Positions 1-7,041 of a DNA stretch of 64,000 bases are shown here, one piece after another. The position numbers and the translations under genes are program-made. The DNA is from a virus: the IMG/VR virus record IMGVR_UViG_3300032770_000012, positions 37,194-101,193 of that record; one strand, written 5' to 3'. The notes under the pieces are model-generated. The model did not search any database, was not told the origin of the DNA, and worked only from the letters and a program-made list of their open reading frames with translations. Numbering within the stretch: the first letter of the stretch is position 1; each line of letters begins with the position of its first letter.

Positions 1-785
1 ACGCCAAAGCTTAGCCGCTGGCAGGCGCATTCCAGTCGGTAGAACGGCAGCGGCCAGCGAGCCAGTCTCCTGAACCGGGCCTCGCCCGATACAAACGGCG
101 TTCCCCACAAGACGAGCCTCTCTACTTCAAGCCCCGCCCGATCGGCGATCCGCGTCATCTCCTCGGGTGTTATCAGGTATAAGTGCCCATCGGCGTCAGG
201 TTTAAACTGTATCGCTTTGAGTGCCTCGACGTCTTTCACCTGGGAGTAGGTCGGGAGCCTGGACCTAAAGTACGCCCCATTGGGAGTCGTTAGCAAGATG
301 CGGCCTTCTGGGGTCAGCAAGCGCCGCAAGTGCTGTGCGAAAGCCACCGCATCTGCGACGTGCTCGATGATTTCGCACGCGGTCACTAGATCGAACTTTC
401 CGATGGTCTTCGGTTCCAAATCGAAGACGTTGCCGGGCAGAACCTCAACGAACTTTCCGTTATGGTAGTTGGCAATCGCGGCCCGCAGTGGTTCCGGTCT
501 GAGATCATTTGCTGCGACCCGACTGCCGCTCAACTGAAGGCACGCGCTCAAGGCACCGTCCCCGGCTGCAACCTCCAGCACTCGCTTGGGATTCAACTCC
601 CGTGCCATGTTCAGCGCAAGCAGCGCACGCAGCCGACCATAAGCTGCGTGAGACGGGAGATGACACGTACCGTAGTTCCAGCCGTCTACGTCTCCGGCCT
701 TGAACGATAACGGACGGATTGTCGATAGCCCGGACCGGCACACGTTTTCAAAGAGTTCTCCGGGCGGGAATGGTTTGGCTGTCAT
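1..785 (-). CDS. Class I SAM-dependent methyltransferase (3' end cut by window edge)
   Basis: Reads leftward from ATG at 785 and is still open at base 1, giving 261 visible residues. A glycine-rich motif I (VLEVAAGDGALSA, about residue 75) and a motif IV/post-IV stretch (FDLVTACEIIEH followed by RLLTPEGRILLTTPNG) are those of small-molecule or protein methyltransferases of the Methyltransf_11/UbiG type. The substrate cannot be read. The start overlaps the stop of the upstream gene as ATGA, and a purine-rich AAAGG lies 12 bases upstream, so it is translationally coupled as the last visible gene of a leftward operon. With the FkbM methyltransferase and glycosyltransferases near 31-37 kb it may belong to glycan decoration, but that is inference. 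Confidence 0.85.
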   Translation of the reverse strand, partial: MTAKPFPPGELFENVCRSGLSTIRPLSFKAGDVDGWNYGTCHLPSHAAYGRLRALLALNMARELNPKRVLEVAAGDGALSACLQLSGSRVAANDLRPEPLRAAIANYHNGKFVEVLPGNVFDLEPKTIGKFDLVTACEIIEHVADAVAFAQHLRRLLTPEGRILLTTPNGAYFRSRLPTYSQVKDVEALKAIQFKPDADGHLYLITPEEMTRIADRAGLEVERLVLWGTPFVSGEARFRRLARWPLPFYRLECACQRLSFG

Positions 786-1072
786 TCTGCAAGACCTTTA
801 TCGGGGACCCAGATCGGCCTGATGGGTTCCTCAGTGATACTGGACCAGCGGGAGAACCTTCCCGATTTACCGTCGATAACTCCGAAGATATCGATTTTGT
901 GATCCTGGCAGATCATGATGTGGTCGAATACCTGCCAGCCTTCCGGAAAACTCGGGGACGGGAGAGACATCCCGGCGTAGTAATAACCGAGCGGGATGTC
1001 CCTGGCGGCTCCGCAGACCGAGCAGGTGACCCTACAGATGACATCGCAGGGGAAGTTGATCACGGTGCTCAT
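782..1072 (-). CDS. Hypothetical protein, 96 aa, cysteine/histidine-containing
   Basis: Small leftward gene with ATGA overlaps at both ends (with 1069..1302 upstream and the methyltransferase downstream). The product has an N-terminal CxxC (VTCSVCG, about residues 16-21) and later Cys/His residues, which could bind zinc, and ends in a Trp/Pro-rich tail. I do not recognise the family. Its place in an unbroken chain of overlapping genes is the best support that it is real. Confidence 0.7.
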   Translation of the reverse strand: MSTVINFPCDVICRVTCSVCGAARDIPLGYYYAGMSLPSPSFPEGWQVFDHIMICQDHKIDIFGVIDGKSGRFSRWSSITEEPIRPIWVPDKGLAE

Positions 1073-1302
1073 TGGGTTTTGTCCAGATCTGGACGTAATT
1101 CACAGGCGATTTCCTCGCGCTTTTCTATGGACCGGATAGCGCGCTGCACGGCGTTCAGGAATTCGTCGTAGGGGGCGTAGTATCTTGGCCGTTCAGACTC
1201 TTCGCGCCGGAGGATCTCGCGCCACTGCGCGATGGTGAACTCGGCAGTAACCTTCAGCCGGATGTCGTCGGGATTGGAGCAGGCCACGGTGACGTTAATC
1301 AT
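1069..1302 (-). CDS. Hypothetical protein, 77 aa
   Basis: Small protein with an N-terminal beta-like segment (MINVTVAC) followed by charged helices. Its last codons (PDLDKTQ) are formed by one of the dispersed GTCCAGATCTGGAC palindromes at 1081-1094, so a DNA site and the C-terminus share sequence. It overlaps the next gene by ATGA. No family recognised. Confidence 0.65.
   Translation of the reverse strand: MINVTVACSNPDDIRLKVTAEFTIAQWREILRREESERPRYYAPYDEFLNAVQRAIRSIEKREEIACELRPDLDKTQ
1081..1094. repeat. Dispersed palindrome, GTCCAGATCTGGAC
   Basis: Perfect 14-bp palindrome in the 3' end of 1069..1302. Confidence 0.9.
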
Positions 1303-1363
1303 GGTGAGTAGCCTTGGATTCGGGCGCGTCCCAGGCGAGTTTCAGAGCGGCGGGGTCGGTCAT
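1295..1363 (-). CDS. Possible 22-aa peptide linking two overlapping genes
   Basis: ATG at 1363 overlaps the TGA of the upstream 51-aa gene (ATGA), and its TAA lies just inside the next gene's start at 1302. It fills the only gap in an otherwise continuous chain of overlapping genes, so it may be translated mainly to pass ribosomes along. No conserved features; it may be spurious. Confidence 0.35.
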   Translation of the reverse strand: MTDPAALKLAWDAPESKATHHD

Positions 1364-1515
1364 AAATGCTTTCCCCAGATCATCCAGCCGATCTCAATTC
1401 CGACGACGATCCAAGCCAATGACGCGAACCACCAACTGCTAAGGATGCGCTTCCAGGGGATTCTATGCCGTTGCTTAGACCAGCCTTCAATGTAATCTGG
1501 ATCGTCGCTTTTCAC
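1360..1515 (-). CDS. Small single-pass membrane protein, 51 aa, GTG start
   Basis: Starts at GTG 1515, which overlaps the stop of the upstream gene as GTGA, with AGGGGAG seven bases ahead. The N-terminal half is basic and polar; residues 28-48 (WWFASLAWIVVGIEIGWMIW) form one transmembrane helix. The size and membrane anchor are typical of phage accessory membrane peptides; function unknown. Confidence 0.65.
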   Translation of the reverse strand: MKSDDPDYIEGWSKQRHRIPWKRILSSWWFASLAWIVVGIEIGWMIWGKHL

Positions 1516-1712
1516 TTCGCTCTCCCCTCTCTCCGCGCCTCACGCCTGCGCTTCTTGCCCCACAGGCGCTCCCGGCGCTTCTCCATCTCCTCGGCGGTCG
1601 GCACGCGCTCGGGTCCGCGACGGGTCCGCCAATCGGCAGGAAGGCGATTCTGCGGCGTGTCGCCCCAACCGAGTCTGATCATCTCGTCCAGTTCGTCAGT
1701 ATGGGTCATCAA
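1512..1712 (-). CDS. Small basic hypothetical protein, 66 aa
   Basis: Highly charged protein, Arg/Lys/Glu-rich in the C-terminal half (from EEMEKRRERLWGKKRRR), predicted helical. It overlaps the upstream gene by 17 bases and the next gene by GTGA. Such short basic helical proteins near phage structural or accessory genes have no assigned role. Confidence 0.65.
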   Translation of the reverse strand: MMTHTDELDEMIRLGWGDTPQNRLPADWRTRRGPERVPTAEEMEKRRERLWGKKRRREARREGRAK

Positions 1713-1908
1713 CGTTCTTTCTGAGGCCCGAAGTTTTAATCAACTGATCGTCGATCAGCTGCTGGATTCGTCTCTCGATGTACCACATCGGAACTGCGCC
1801 ATCACGCATTTCGACGAACTCCCCGCGCTTCTCTCCTGGTATCCAGACCCGCTTTTGCATGCCGCGCAGACCGATCAATGTTTCTAATTCTGTGCGCATA
1901 GCCGTCAT
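1696..1908 (-). CDS. Hypothetical protein, 70 aa, first gene of the leftward operon
   Basis: Mostly helical protein with no recognisable domain. The start at 1908 is chosen because of a purine-rich ribosome-binding stretch (GGAAAGGCGGGGGA) directly before it. That leader plus start codon is a 21-bp exact copy of the one before the gene starting at 4996. No strong leftward promoter was seen between 1908 and the transposase promoter. Confidence 0.6.
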   Translation of the reverse strand: MTAMRTELETLIGLRGMQKRVWIPGEKRGEFVEMRDGAVPMWYIERRIQQLIDDQLIKTSGLRKNVDDPY

Positions 1909-1926
1909 TCCCCCGCCTTTCCCGGC
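1906..1926 (-). repeat. 21-bp repeated start-codon leader (copy 1; copy 2 at 4994-5014)
   Basis: The same 21 bases, containing the ATG and a G-rich Shine-Dalgarno stretch, precede two unrelated leftward genes. This looks like a duplicated translation-initiation module rather than a coding repeat. Confidence 0.7.
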
Positions 1927-1955
1927 CCGCCACGCAAATTAGGGCAATAATTAAC

Positions 1956-1984
1956 TTGACAAATCCACGGTTTCGGCATACACT
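1956..1984 (+). promoter_or_regulatory. Sigma-70-like promoter of the transposase
   Basis: TTGACA at 1956-1961, a 17-bp spacer and TACACT at 1979-1984. The ATG of the transposase is at 1990, so transcription should start at or beside the start codon and the mRNA should be leaderless. Confidence 0.7.
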
Positions 1985-1989
1985 GAATC

Positions 1990-2967
1990 ATGGCCAGCGA
2001 ACCGAAAACTCTCCAAGAAGCGCTGATCTACTTCGCCGACCCGAAGAACTGCCGTGAGTACCTTGTCGCGCGGCGCTGGCCGAATGGCGTCACCTGCCCG
2101 CGCTGTGGTAGCGACAAGGTTGCATTCCTTGAAAAGTACAATCGCTGGCAGTGCAGTGCGAAAACTCATAAGGATCGGCAGTTCACTTCCAAAACCGGAA
2201 CGATCTTTGAAGACTCTCCGCTTGGCTTAGACAAATGGCTTGCAGCAATGTGGCTGCTGGTGAACTGCAAGAACGGCATCTCCAGTTACGAAGTGTCGCG
2301 CGATCTGAAAGTCTCGCAGAAATCCGCTTGGCACATGCTGCACAGAATCAGGCTCGCCACGCAGGATAAAGCGACTGGCGGGAAGCTGTCCGGGGAAGTC
2401 GAGATCGATGAGACCTTCATTGGTGGCAAAGCACGGAACATGCATAAGGGGAAACGCGAAGAGAACATCACCGGCACGGGCGGCAAAGACAAGACCGCCG
2501 TCATGGGCATGGTGGAACGCGGCGGCAAGGTTCGTTTGCAGGTAGTGGACAACCGGCGCAAGAAGGAATTGCAGAAGCAAGTTCGCGAACACGTCGAAGC
2601 TGGCGCGGCGATCTTCACTGACGAACTGAAATCCTACGACGGTCTGGAATCCGATTATCAGCACGCCGTCATCAATCACGCCGTTGAATACGCGGACGGC
2701 AACGTCCACACCAACACAATGGAGAACTTTTGGAGTCTCCTGAAGCGCGGATTGCACGGAACCTATATCAGCGTGGAACCGTTCCATCTTTTTCGTTACC
2801 TGGATGAGCAGGCATTCCGCTACAACAACCGCAAGGATAATGAGGGCGAAACGTTGACCGACAGTGACCGCTTTGATTTGGTCGTCCGACAGATCGTAGG
2901 AAAGCGCTTGACTTGGGCCGAAGTCACCGGCAAGGTGAAGGAAATTCCGCCGTCATCCGCTAACTAA
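1990..2967 (+). CDS. IS1595-family (ISXO2-like) transposase
   Basis: 325 aa, full length for the family. The N-terminus holds a zinc ribbon (CPRCGSDKV, about residues 35-43, then a Cys at about 55), followed by a helical DNA-binding region and a DDE-type catalytic core: EIDETFIGG (about residue 138), FTDELKSYDG (about 211) and a C-terminal TMENFWSLLKRG block. The enzyme would cut and join DNA for transposition. I could not find matching terminal inverted repeats or a target duplication within about 80 bp of either end. It may therefore be a decayed element or a transposase kept as a gene. Confidence 0.92.
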   Translation: MASEPKTLQEALIYFADPKNCREYLVARRWPNGVTCPRCGSDKVAFLEKYNRWQCSAKTHKDRQFTSKTGTIFEDSPLGLDKWLAAMWLLVNCKNGISSYEVSRDLKVSQKSAWHMLHRIRLATQDKATGGKLSGEVEIDETFIGGKARNMHKGKREENITGTGGKDKTAVMGMVERGGKVRLQVVDNRRKKELQKQVREHVEAGAAIFTDELKSYDGLESDYQHAVINHAVEYADGNVHTNTMENFWSLLKRGLHGTYISVEPFHLFRYLDEQAFRYNNRKDNEGETLTDSDRFDLVVRQIVGKRLTWAEVTGKVKEIPPSSAN

Positions 2968-3011
2968 GAAGGAATCAAAGCGCCAACAGCGCGGGAAACG
3001 CAAAAGGGTCT

Positions 3012-3046
3012 AGCACTCTCCAAAACGGAGTGCTGTTTTCTTGTTT
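3012..3046 (+). terminator. Rho-independent terminator after the transposase
   Basis: Stem AGCACTC (3012-3018) pairs with GAGTGCT (3028-3034) around a 9-nt loop, followed by a T-rich run (gttttcttgttt). It closes the transposase transcript just before the next promoter. Confidence 0.75.
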
Positions 3047-3072
3047 GACACGATCCATCTCGGTAGTAGAAT
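3045..3072 (+). promoter_or_regulatory. Promoter of the structured RNA and DUF6941-like gene
   Basis: TTGACA at 3045-3050, a 16-bp spacer and TAGAAT at 3067-3072. The predicted start is near 3079, giving a leader of about 150 nt before the ATG at 3229. Confidence 0.65.
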
Positions 3073-3078
3073 GGAGGA

Positions 3079-3190
3079 TAGTCCTTGACTGATTGGGGAC
3101 GCCGTAGAAATTGGCGTCCCGCGCGGTAGGTAAGAAGGGCCTGAACAACCCAATCCTACCGTCCTCCCCCGCAAAAAGTCAAGCAATAAA
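3079..3190 (+). ncRNA. Candidate structured leader RNA (three-way-junction-like)
   Basis: Three stems can form together. CTTGACT (3084-3090) pairs with AGTCAAG (3177-3183) as a closing stem. GGGACGCC (3096-3103) pairs with GGCGTCCC (3113-3120). CGGTAGG (3124-3130) pairs with CCTACCG (3155-3161), with an inner GGG/CCC. It lies between a good promoter and the start of the DUF6941-like gene, so it is either a 5' leader with regulatory structure or a small RNA. I do not recognise it as a known riboswitch class. Confidence 0.5.
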
Positions 3191-3228
3191 ATGGACGAGA
3201 GAACTGTGTCTGAATCGAAGGAGAGCAT

Positions 3229-3636
3229 ATGGCGATCACCCACAAATATACGTTGATCTGCGATGACGTGCGGCAAGAGAACAACGGCAAGCTTATTGTT
3301 ATTGGACTTTATCTACCGGACATCGCAGCTTTTCAAATCCCGGTATTGCTTCCTTCGCTAACGTTCATCCAGGCACTGGAGTCAGACCGTCCAGGCCAAT
3401 GGACGTTCCGTATGAAGTTGACACATCTAGAGTCGGGTCATCAGGTTGCTGAAGCAATGGGAGCAATCAATGTTGCGCAGCCCGGTCTTGCCGTCAGCGT
3501 GGTTAAGTTCGGCAATGTGACGTTTGATCGCCTAGGTACCTACAATATGACGCTGACAATTGAGGAGCACCGAGAGCCGATACTGGTATCGTTCAACGTT
3601 ATCCTCGCCCCTCAGCCACAGCAGCCAAAGCCCTAG
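3229..3636 (+). CDS. DUF6941-like protein
   Basis: 135 aa. The N-terminus (TLICDDVRQENNGKLIVIGLY) and the alternating beta-strand pattern through the protein resemble the DUF6941 family, common in Acidobacteriota and their mobile DNA; the function of that family is unknown. ATG at 3229 has GAAGGAGAG seven bases upstream. It is preceded by a long structured leader and overlaps the stop of the convergent gene 3633..3986 by 4 bp. Confidence 0.6.
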   Translation: MAITHKYTLICDDVRQENNGKLIVIGLYLPDIAAFQIPVLLPSLTFIQALESDRPGQWTFRMKLTHLESGHQVAEAMGAINVAQPGLAVSVVKFGNVTFDRLGTYNMTLTIEEHREPILVSFNVILAPQPQQPKP

Positions 3637-3986
3637 CTAAAACATGGAACTTTTGGATTGGCCCCAACAGAGGTTGTACCCGATGATGTATAGCTGTGGC
3701 CGCCGTTGGACGCCACAAGATCCAGGATCTGCACTGGGTTGGGTTCTGCGTGTTTCTTGCTCAGAAAGGACAGATTCGTTTTTAAAACATCGCATGAGAT
3801 CTTGCCCTGCTCTGCATATAGAAACTGCCACTCGATTTGGTGAGCTAGAGTCTCTGCCTCTTCATCGTTCGATTGGTGGACATCGCGGAGGATCAAGGCG
3901 AACCAGTGGCGGAACGCTTCTGGTGTATCGTCTCCAGCAACGTACCGCGTCAACCGTTCCCTTATTTCATTCGTGAGCATCGCCAT
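3633..3986 (-). CDS. Small helical hypothetical protein, 117 aa
   Basis: Starts at ATG 3986, preceded by GGAGG at good spacing. The first 80 residues (EIRERLTRYVAGDDTPEAF, then a DVHQSNDEEAETLAHQIE helix) resemble small helical proteins often seen in Acidobacteriota genomes, sometimes beside toxin-like genes; the tail is Ser/Gly-rich. Its start lies head to head with the rightward gene at 3985. Function unknown. Confidence 0.6.
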   Translation of the reverse strand: MAMLTNEIRERLTRYVAGDDTPEAFRHWFALILRDVHQSNDEEAETLAHQIEWQFLYAEQGKISCDVLKTNLSFLSKKHAEPNPVQILDLVASNGGHSYTSSGTTSVGANPKVPCFS

Positions 3987-4290
3987 GGCTAGACCTCCAG
4001 ACAAGGTTCAAAGTTTATCAAAGACGGAGATGGAGCACAAGTTCTCAGAAGCGAACGCCTTCCTGGGAAACTGCAAACCACTACCAATCAGGTTCTCTCC
4101 TAATCGTATTGTAGTGCATAAGCGGGAACGAGGATTTAGGTACGTTCGCCTAGATGATCCTAGTGAAACCACTGTCGCTATTGTTTACTTTTACGTAGGC
4201 CCTGACGGAGAAGAGCAAAGAAGCGTCCGCTTGCTCGTGATCGATGATATTACGTACACGCTCGAAGCCATAGAACTGCCGCGCGAATAG
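3985..4290 (+). CDS. Hypothetical protein, about 101 aa
   Basis: Beta-rich protein (HKRERGFRYVRLDD, then TVAIVYFYVGPDG) with no recognised domain. The start is uncertain: ATG 3985 overlaps the start of the divergent leftward gene and has a weak ribosome-binding site, and ATG 4030 is an alternative. If both genes are real they are divergent with overlapping first codons, so each promoter must lie inside the other gene. Confidence 0.5.
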   Translation: MARPPDKVQSLSKTEMEHKFSEANAFLGNCKPLPIRFSPNRIVVHKRERGFRYVRLDDPSETTVAIVYFYVGPDGEEQRSVRLLVIDDITYTLEAIELPRE

Positions 4291-4308
4291 CGTTACCATG
4301 GAAATCGG

Positions 4309-4473
4309 ATGAAACCAGCCCTTCCGCCTATTCAAGTCCCCGGCTCCACGCCCTTCCAGAAGATGGACAACTTATTCCGTGCCGTGATCTCGGTTCCTAA
4401 GACCGAGATCGACCGGCGCGAAAAGGAGTGGAAGCGACGGCGCAGCAAGAAACGGAAGGCAGCGAAACTATAG
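4309..4473 (+). CDS. Small basic hypothetical protein, 54 aa
   Basis: The core (PGSTPFQKMDNLFRAVISVP, then KTEIDRREKEWKRRRSKKRK) matches a type of very small protein often found on Acidobacteriota chromosomes and phages, where a short helix precedes a Lys/Arg-rich tail. ATG at 4309 follows the 3985 gene by 18 bases. Role unknown; DNA or RNA binding is possible from charge alone. Confidence 0.55.
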   Translation: MKPALPPIQVPGSTPFQKMDNLFRAVISVPKTEIDRREKEWKRRRSKKRKAAKL

Positions 4474-4480
4474 CAGCCTT

Positions 4481-4657
4481 ATGGACGAGCACCAGAGGAC
4501 AATGTGGAAGCGGCGTAGCATATTATCCGAGCTTACCTCGTTCGTACTCTACTGTTGCGCCCTGGTCCTGTTTTTCATGCTCATCGCAGGGGCTGCAAAG
4601 GATTGGCGCGCTGGTCTGCAAAAACTCCATAACGGGGCCGCCTTTGGCTCCAAATAA
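4481..4657 (+). CDS. Small single-pass membrane protein, 58 aa
   Basis: A basic N-terminus is followed by one hydrophobic helix (FVLYCCALVLFFMLIAG, about residues 21-37) and a polar C-terminus. It starts 7 bp after the preceding small gene. A 12-bp direct repeat (CTAGCCACAACC at about 4657 and 4675) follows the stop. No family recognised. Confidence 0.5.
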   Translation: MDEHQRTMWKRRSILSELTSFVLYCCALVLFFMLIAGAAKDWRAGLQKLHNGAAFGSK

Positions 4658-4720
4658 CTAGCCACAACCAAATAGCTAGCCACAACCCGGCCTGTCACGC
4701 CGATCCCAGAGTAAGGCCGG

Positions 4721-4996
4721 TCACATGGATTTGTCAACGTAGTTATTGCCCAAATTAGAACAAATCGCGGCTGATAATTTCCAGAGGCCCCACACGATAA
4801 GAACCGCGCCGCAAGCCAGCCCCGCTGGGGTCATGACATTTCCGAAAAGCCACATGATTATAGCGGTCTTGTCGCTATAAGAAAACCTGGCGCTCCACCA
4901 TACTCTATCGGGGACCTTGATCACAACCAGCGACGCCAATCCTGCCATGAGCACGACGAACACTGTTGCCGTGCAAACCGTTTTACGCAGACTCAT
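4721..4996 (-). CDS. Two-helix membrane protein, 91 aa
   Basis: Hydrophobic segments at about residues 8-27 and 60-78 flank a short polar loop. It overlaps the upstream acidic protein gene by ATGA and uses the duplicated 21-bp start leader. Size and topology would fit a holin-like or other small phage membrane protein, but no lysis enzyme is adjacent, so no function is assigned. Confidence 0.6.
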   Translation of the reverse strand: MSLRKTVCTATVFVVLMAGLASLVVIKVPDRVWWSARFSYSDKTAIIMWLFGNVMTPAGLACGAVLIVWGLWKLSAAICSNLGNNYVDKSM

Positions 4997-5247
4997 TCCC
5001 CCGCCTTTCCCGGCTCAGCCATTGGTAATTTCTTTTGCCCCGCTGCTTCGCGTTCTTTCCGCTGATGACGCGCTAGTCTCCGGTTCATTTCCTCGCGGTA
5101 GGGACACTCGAAATCGCAATCCTCAGAACCGGCCATCGAGCATGCCCCGGTCTGATCGGCTCCGCAGTCGAAGTCCCATTCCTCTTCCCAATCGCCCTCA
5201 TCGTACTCGTCGTCATCAAAATACTCTTCCGGCATCGGCTCAGCCAT
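4993..5247 (-). CDS. Acidic cysteine-containing protein, 84 aa
   Basis: The first 30 residues are very acidic (PEEYFDDDEYDEGDWEEEWD). Four to five cysteines in the middle (DCGADQTGACSM, then DCDFECPY) could bind a metal; the C-terminal half is basic. The strong charge split could suit a DNA-mimic or adaptor, but that is speculation. The start overlaps the end of the upstream gene by 8 bp. Confidence 0.6.
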   Translation of the reverse strand: MAEPMPEEYFDDDEYDEGDWEEEWDFDCGADQTGACSMAGSEDCDFECPYREEMNRRLARHQRKEREAAGQKKLPMAEPGKAGE

Positions 5248-6001
5248 TGGAGACCTCCAGTTGGGGCGTCTTGGGTATGGCGCCGAGCCTTACTAACTTT
5301 GCTCGCTCCCATTTGTGTCGTGGGCATCTAGTGCCACTCCAGCGACCGTTCGCTTTGTTTAGAACTTTTATAGCCAACTCCGTGCATCCAGGCTCGCAAC
5401 AAATAATCGCGTTAGTACGTTTTCGTAATGGCTCATTGTTCTCGATCAAAATCTCTCTTACGCGGGAGAGATTGCATCCCAAGGCTGCGGCCACTTTTTG
5501 TAGTGATAAATTTCTTCGGTAGAGTTCAATAACGAGATCTTGATCGATAGTCCTGATTGATTCAGCGAAACAGTCCTTTGAACAAAATCGAACCCGTTTT
5601 GATCTGACACTATTAGCCAACACGAATTGTCGTCCGCACTGTTGGCAAATTTTGGTCCACGCATCTGTCCCGCTAAGAGCCTTTTGCATGGCCGTGTCCA
5701 CCCTGGCGAGAGCGCGGTTATAATCTTCAAGCGAGAGACCCAATTTACTTTGAATCTTCGCATCGGCACGAAACTCGACAAGTTTCATTCTGGCGATGGC
5801 GCGCTCGTTACCGTGTAGGTGGGCTTTTGAGAATAATGCGAACAATCGCTGCCTGCGTGGCGCATCGGCGTTTCGTTTTACAGCATGTCGCTTTGTGTCG
5901 AGCGCCCTTTTAGACCTATAGAGGTCAGGGTTTTGAGCCCGTCTTCGCCGGGCCCCTTCAGCCGCCTTTTGTCTGGCAATGACAGGATCTTTATAGGGCA
6001 C
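5240..6001 (-). CDS. Zinc-finger/HTH DNA-binding protein (HNH-like architecture), GTG start
   Basis: 253 aa. GTG at 6001 is chosen because GGAGG lies 6 bases upstream and the product then begins VPYKDP, a common beginning of phage nuclease-like proteins. Order: basic N-terminal helices (residues 1-90), a zinc knuckle (CQQCGRQF followed by FCSKDC, about 105-135), a helix-turn-helix (LSLQKVAAALGCNLSRVREI, about 150-175) and a second Cys/His cluster (CCEPGCTEL with CPRH). This suits a DNA-binding accessory or homing-type protein, though no clear HNH catalytic motif is visible. It overlaps the upstream gene's stop by 11 bp. Confidence 0.65.
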   Translation of the reverse strand: MPYKDPVIARQKAAEGARRRRAQNPDLYRSKRALDTKRHAVKRNADAPRRQRLFALFSKAHLHGNERAIARMKLVEFRADAKIQSKLGLSLEDYNRALARVDTAMQKALSGTDAWTKICQQCGRQFVLANSVRSKRVRFCSKDCFAESIRTIDQDLVIELYRRNLSLQKVAAALGCNLSRVREILIENNEPLRKRTNAIICCEPGCTELAIKVLNKANGRWSGTRCPRHKWERAKLVRLGAIPKTPQLEVSNG

Positions 6002-6881
6002 CACGCGCCTCCATGGCAGCCACTTCTTGTGCATACAGCGCCCGTAACAAAGCGCCCCCAAAATCTGTGGTGTCGGCGATAGATTCGCGGAGCAACTCCC
6101 CGTCCTCAAATTTTGGTTTGTCAATAGAGATCGGGCCCCATTTAGATTTGAATAAGCGGTAGAAACTGCGAATCCCGGCACCGCGCGCTCTCTCAAGGTC
6201 TTCGGTCGTTATGATTCCTCCAACTAACGCAAGGCACAGATCTTGGCACACATCGCAGCGCACGTCGTAAGGAAGTGACTTAGGCACGAAGTCATTTACC
6301 GCCTTGATAATCGGGTCGTCCGTGTTTCCGAACGGCCAGACTTCTGATAGCGGCTTCCACTCCCATTTCGATCTACCCCGTGGAATATATACGGATCTCC
6401 GCTGTCCGGCAAGCACTCCAGAGAAATGGGATCTTACAAAGGCTTGGCGAGCAGGGCTGTTTTTATATCGTTCCGCGCACCATCCTTTGTGGCCAGAAGG
6501 TTGGCCGCATCCACACAGCGGATTCATGCCAGCAGCTCTGAGTTCGCGCATATATTTCTGCGCCGTTCCTTTTGCTACACCCGCCATCTCAGATGCTTTT
6601 CGTATACTGTGCCCGTCGGTCAGAGCCTGAATCAAGGTTCTTTGTTTTTCGCTTTCAATGACCCGTCCAGTGCGCCCATCGGCGCGCGGTTCAGTCAGGA
6701 TGCGGCGATGGGCAGCGCATCTATATCTCTGCCTGCCGTCGCGACTAAAGCCGAAGCGGAGTGCCTCTATTTTGCAGATCGGACAGATCACTTGCGCTCT
6801 CGAACCTCCATCGAAACCTATAATCAAATTTTCTCGAACAACTCCCGCGAAACCCCATTGCTTTGGATCTCGATCCCCCAA
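5991..6881 (-). CDS. Zinc-ribbon/HTH protein with sigma-like C-terminal region
   Basis: About 296 aa. Order: IS1-like zinc ribbon (CPICKIEALRFGF then YRCAAHRR), an HTH (SIRKASEMAGVAKGTAQKYM, about residue 92), a CGCG/GHKGWC knuckle, and a C-terminal helical region (VRCDVCQDLCLALVGG) that recalls region 2 of sigma-like phage proteins. The start is uncertain: TTG at 6881 is in frame with no ATG available; an ATG 26 bp upstream is in another frame. An inverted repeat sits upstream at 6948-6969. Likely a transcription regulator of the leftward operon 6881-4721. Confidence 0.6.
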   Translation of the reverse strand: MGDRDPKQWGFAGVVRENLIIGFDGGSRAQVICPICKIEALRFGFSRDGRQRYRCAAHRRILTEPRADGRTGRVIESEKQRTLIQALTDGHSIRKASEMAGVAKGTAQKYMRELRAAGMNPLCGCGQPSGHKGWCAERYKNSPARQAFVRSHFSGVLAGQRRSVYIPRGRSKWEWKPLSEVWPFGNTDDPIIKAVNDFVPKSLPYDVRCDVCQDLCLALVGGIITTEDLERARGAGIRSFYRLFKSKWGPISIDKPKFEDGELLRESIADTTDFGGALLRALYAQEVAAMEARGAL

Positions 6882-6947
6882 CTTTCTCGAACTTCCAAAT
6901 TCATAACCCCTTTGTTTCCGTCTCCGATCCTTGTAAGTGGTAGACTA

Positions 6948-6969
6948 CAATTGATCCGACAGTCAATTG
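6948..6969. promoter_or_regulatory. Operator-like inverted repeat upstream of the zinc-ribbon/HTH gene
   Basis: CAATTGA (6948-6954) and TCAATTG (6963-6969) are perfect arms separated by 8 bp, about 70 bp upstream of the leftward gene. A TTGACT-like element overlaps it on the minus strand. It could be the binding site of the 5991..6881 product or the neighbouring RHH protein. Confidence 0.45.
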
Positions 6970-7041
6970 ATTATCCGCCTATCCTGTTGATATAACATCA
7001 CTTCCTTCTGAAAATCCCCGAGGTTATTACGAGAAATCCGT
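6970..7041. other. Short intergenic stretch between leftward gene sets
   Basis: AT-rich, without a gene. Nothing more can be assigned than possible promoter elements for the leftward gene ending at 5991. Confidence 0.3.

Noticed and set aside
1900-3060. A complete insertion sequence around the transposase
   Set aside because: I compared about 80 bp on each side and saw no terminal inverted repeat or target duplication, so only the gene is annotated.
4685-4722. A terminator between convergent small genes (CCGGCCT with AGGCCGG)
   Set aside because: The arms can pair but there is a 20-nt loop and no T-run; left unannotated.
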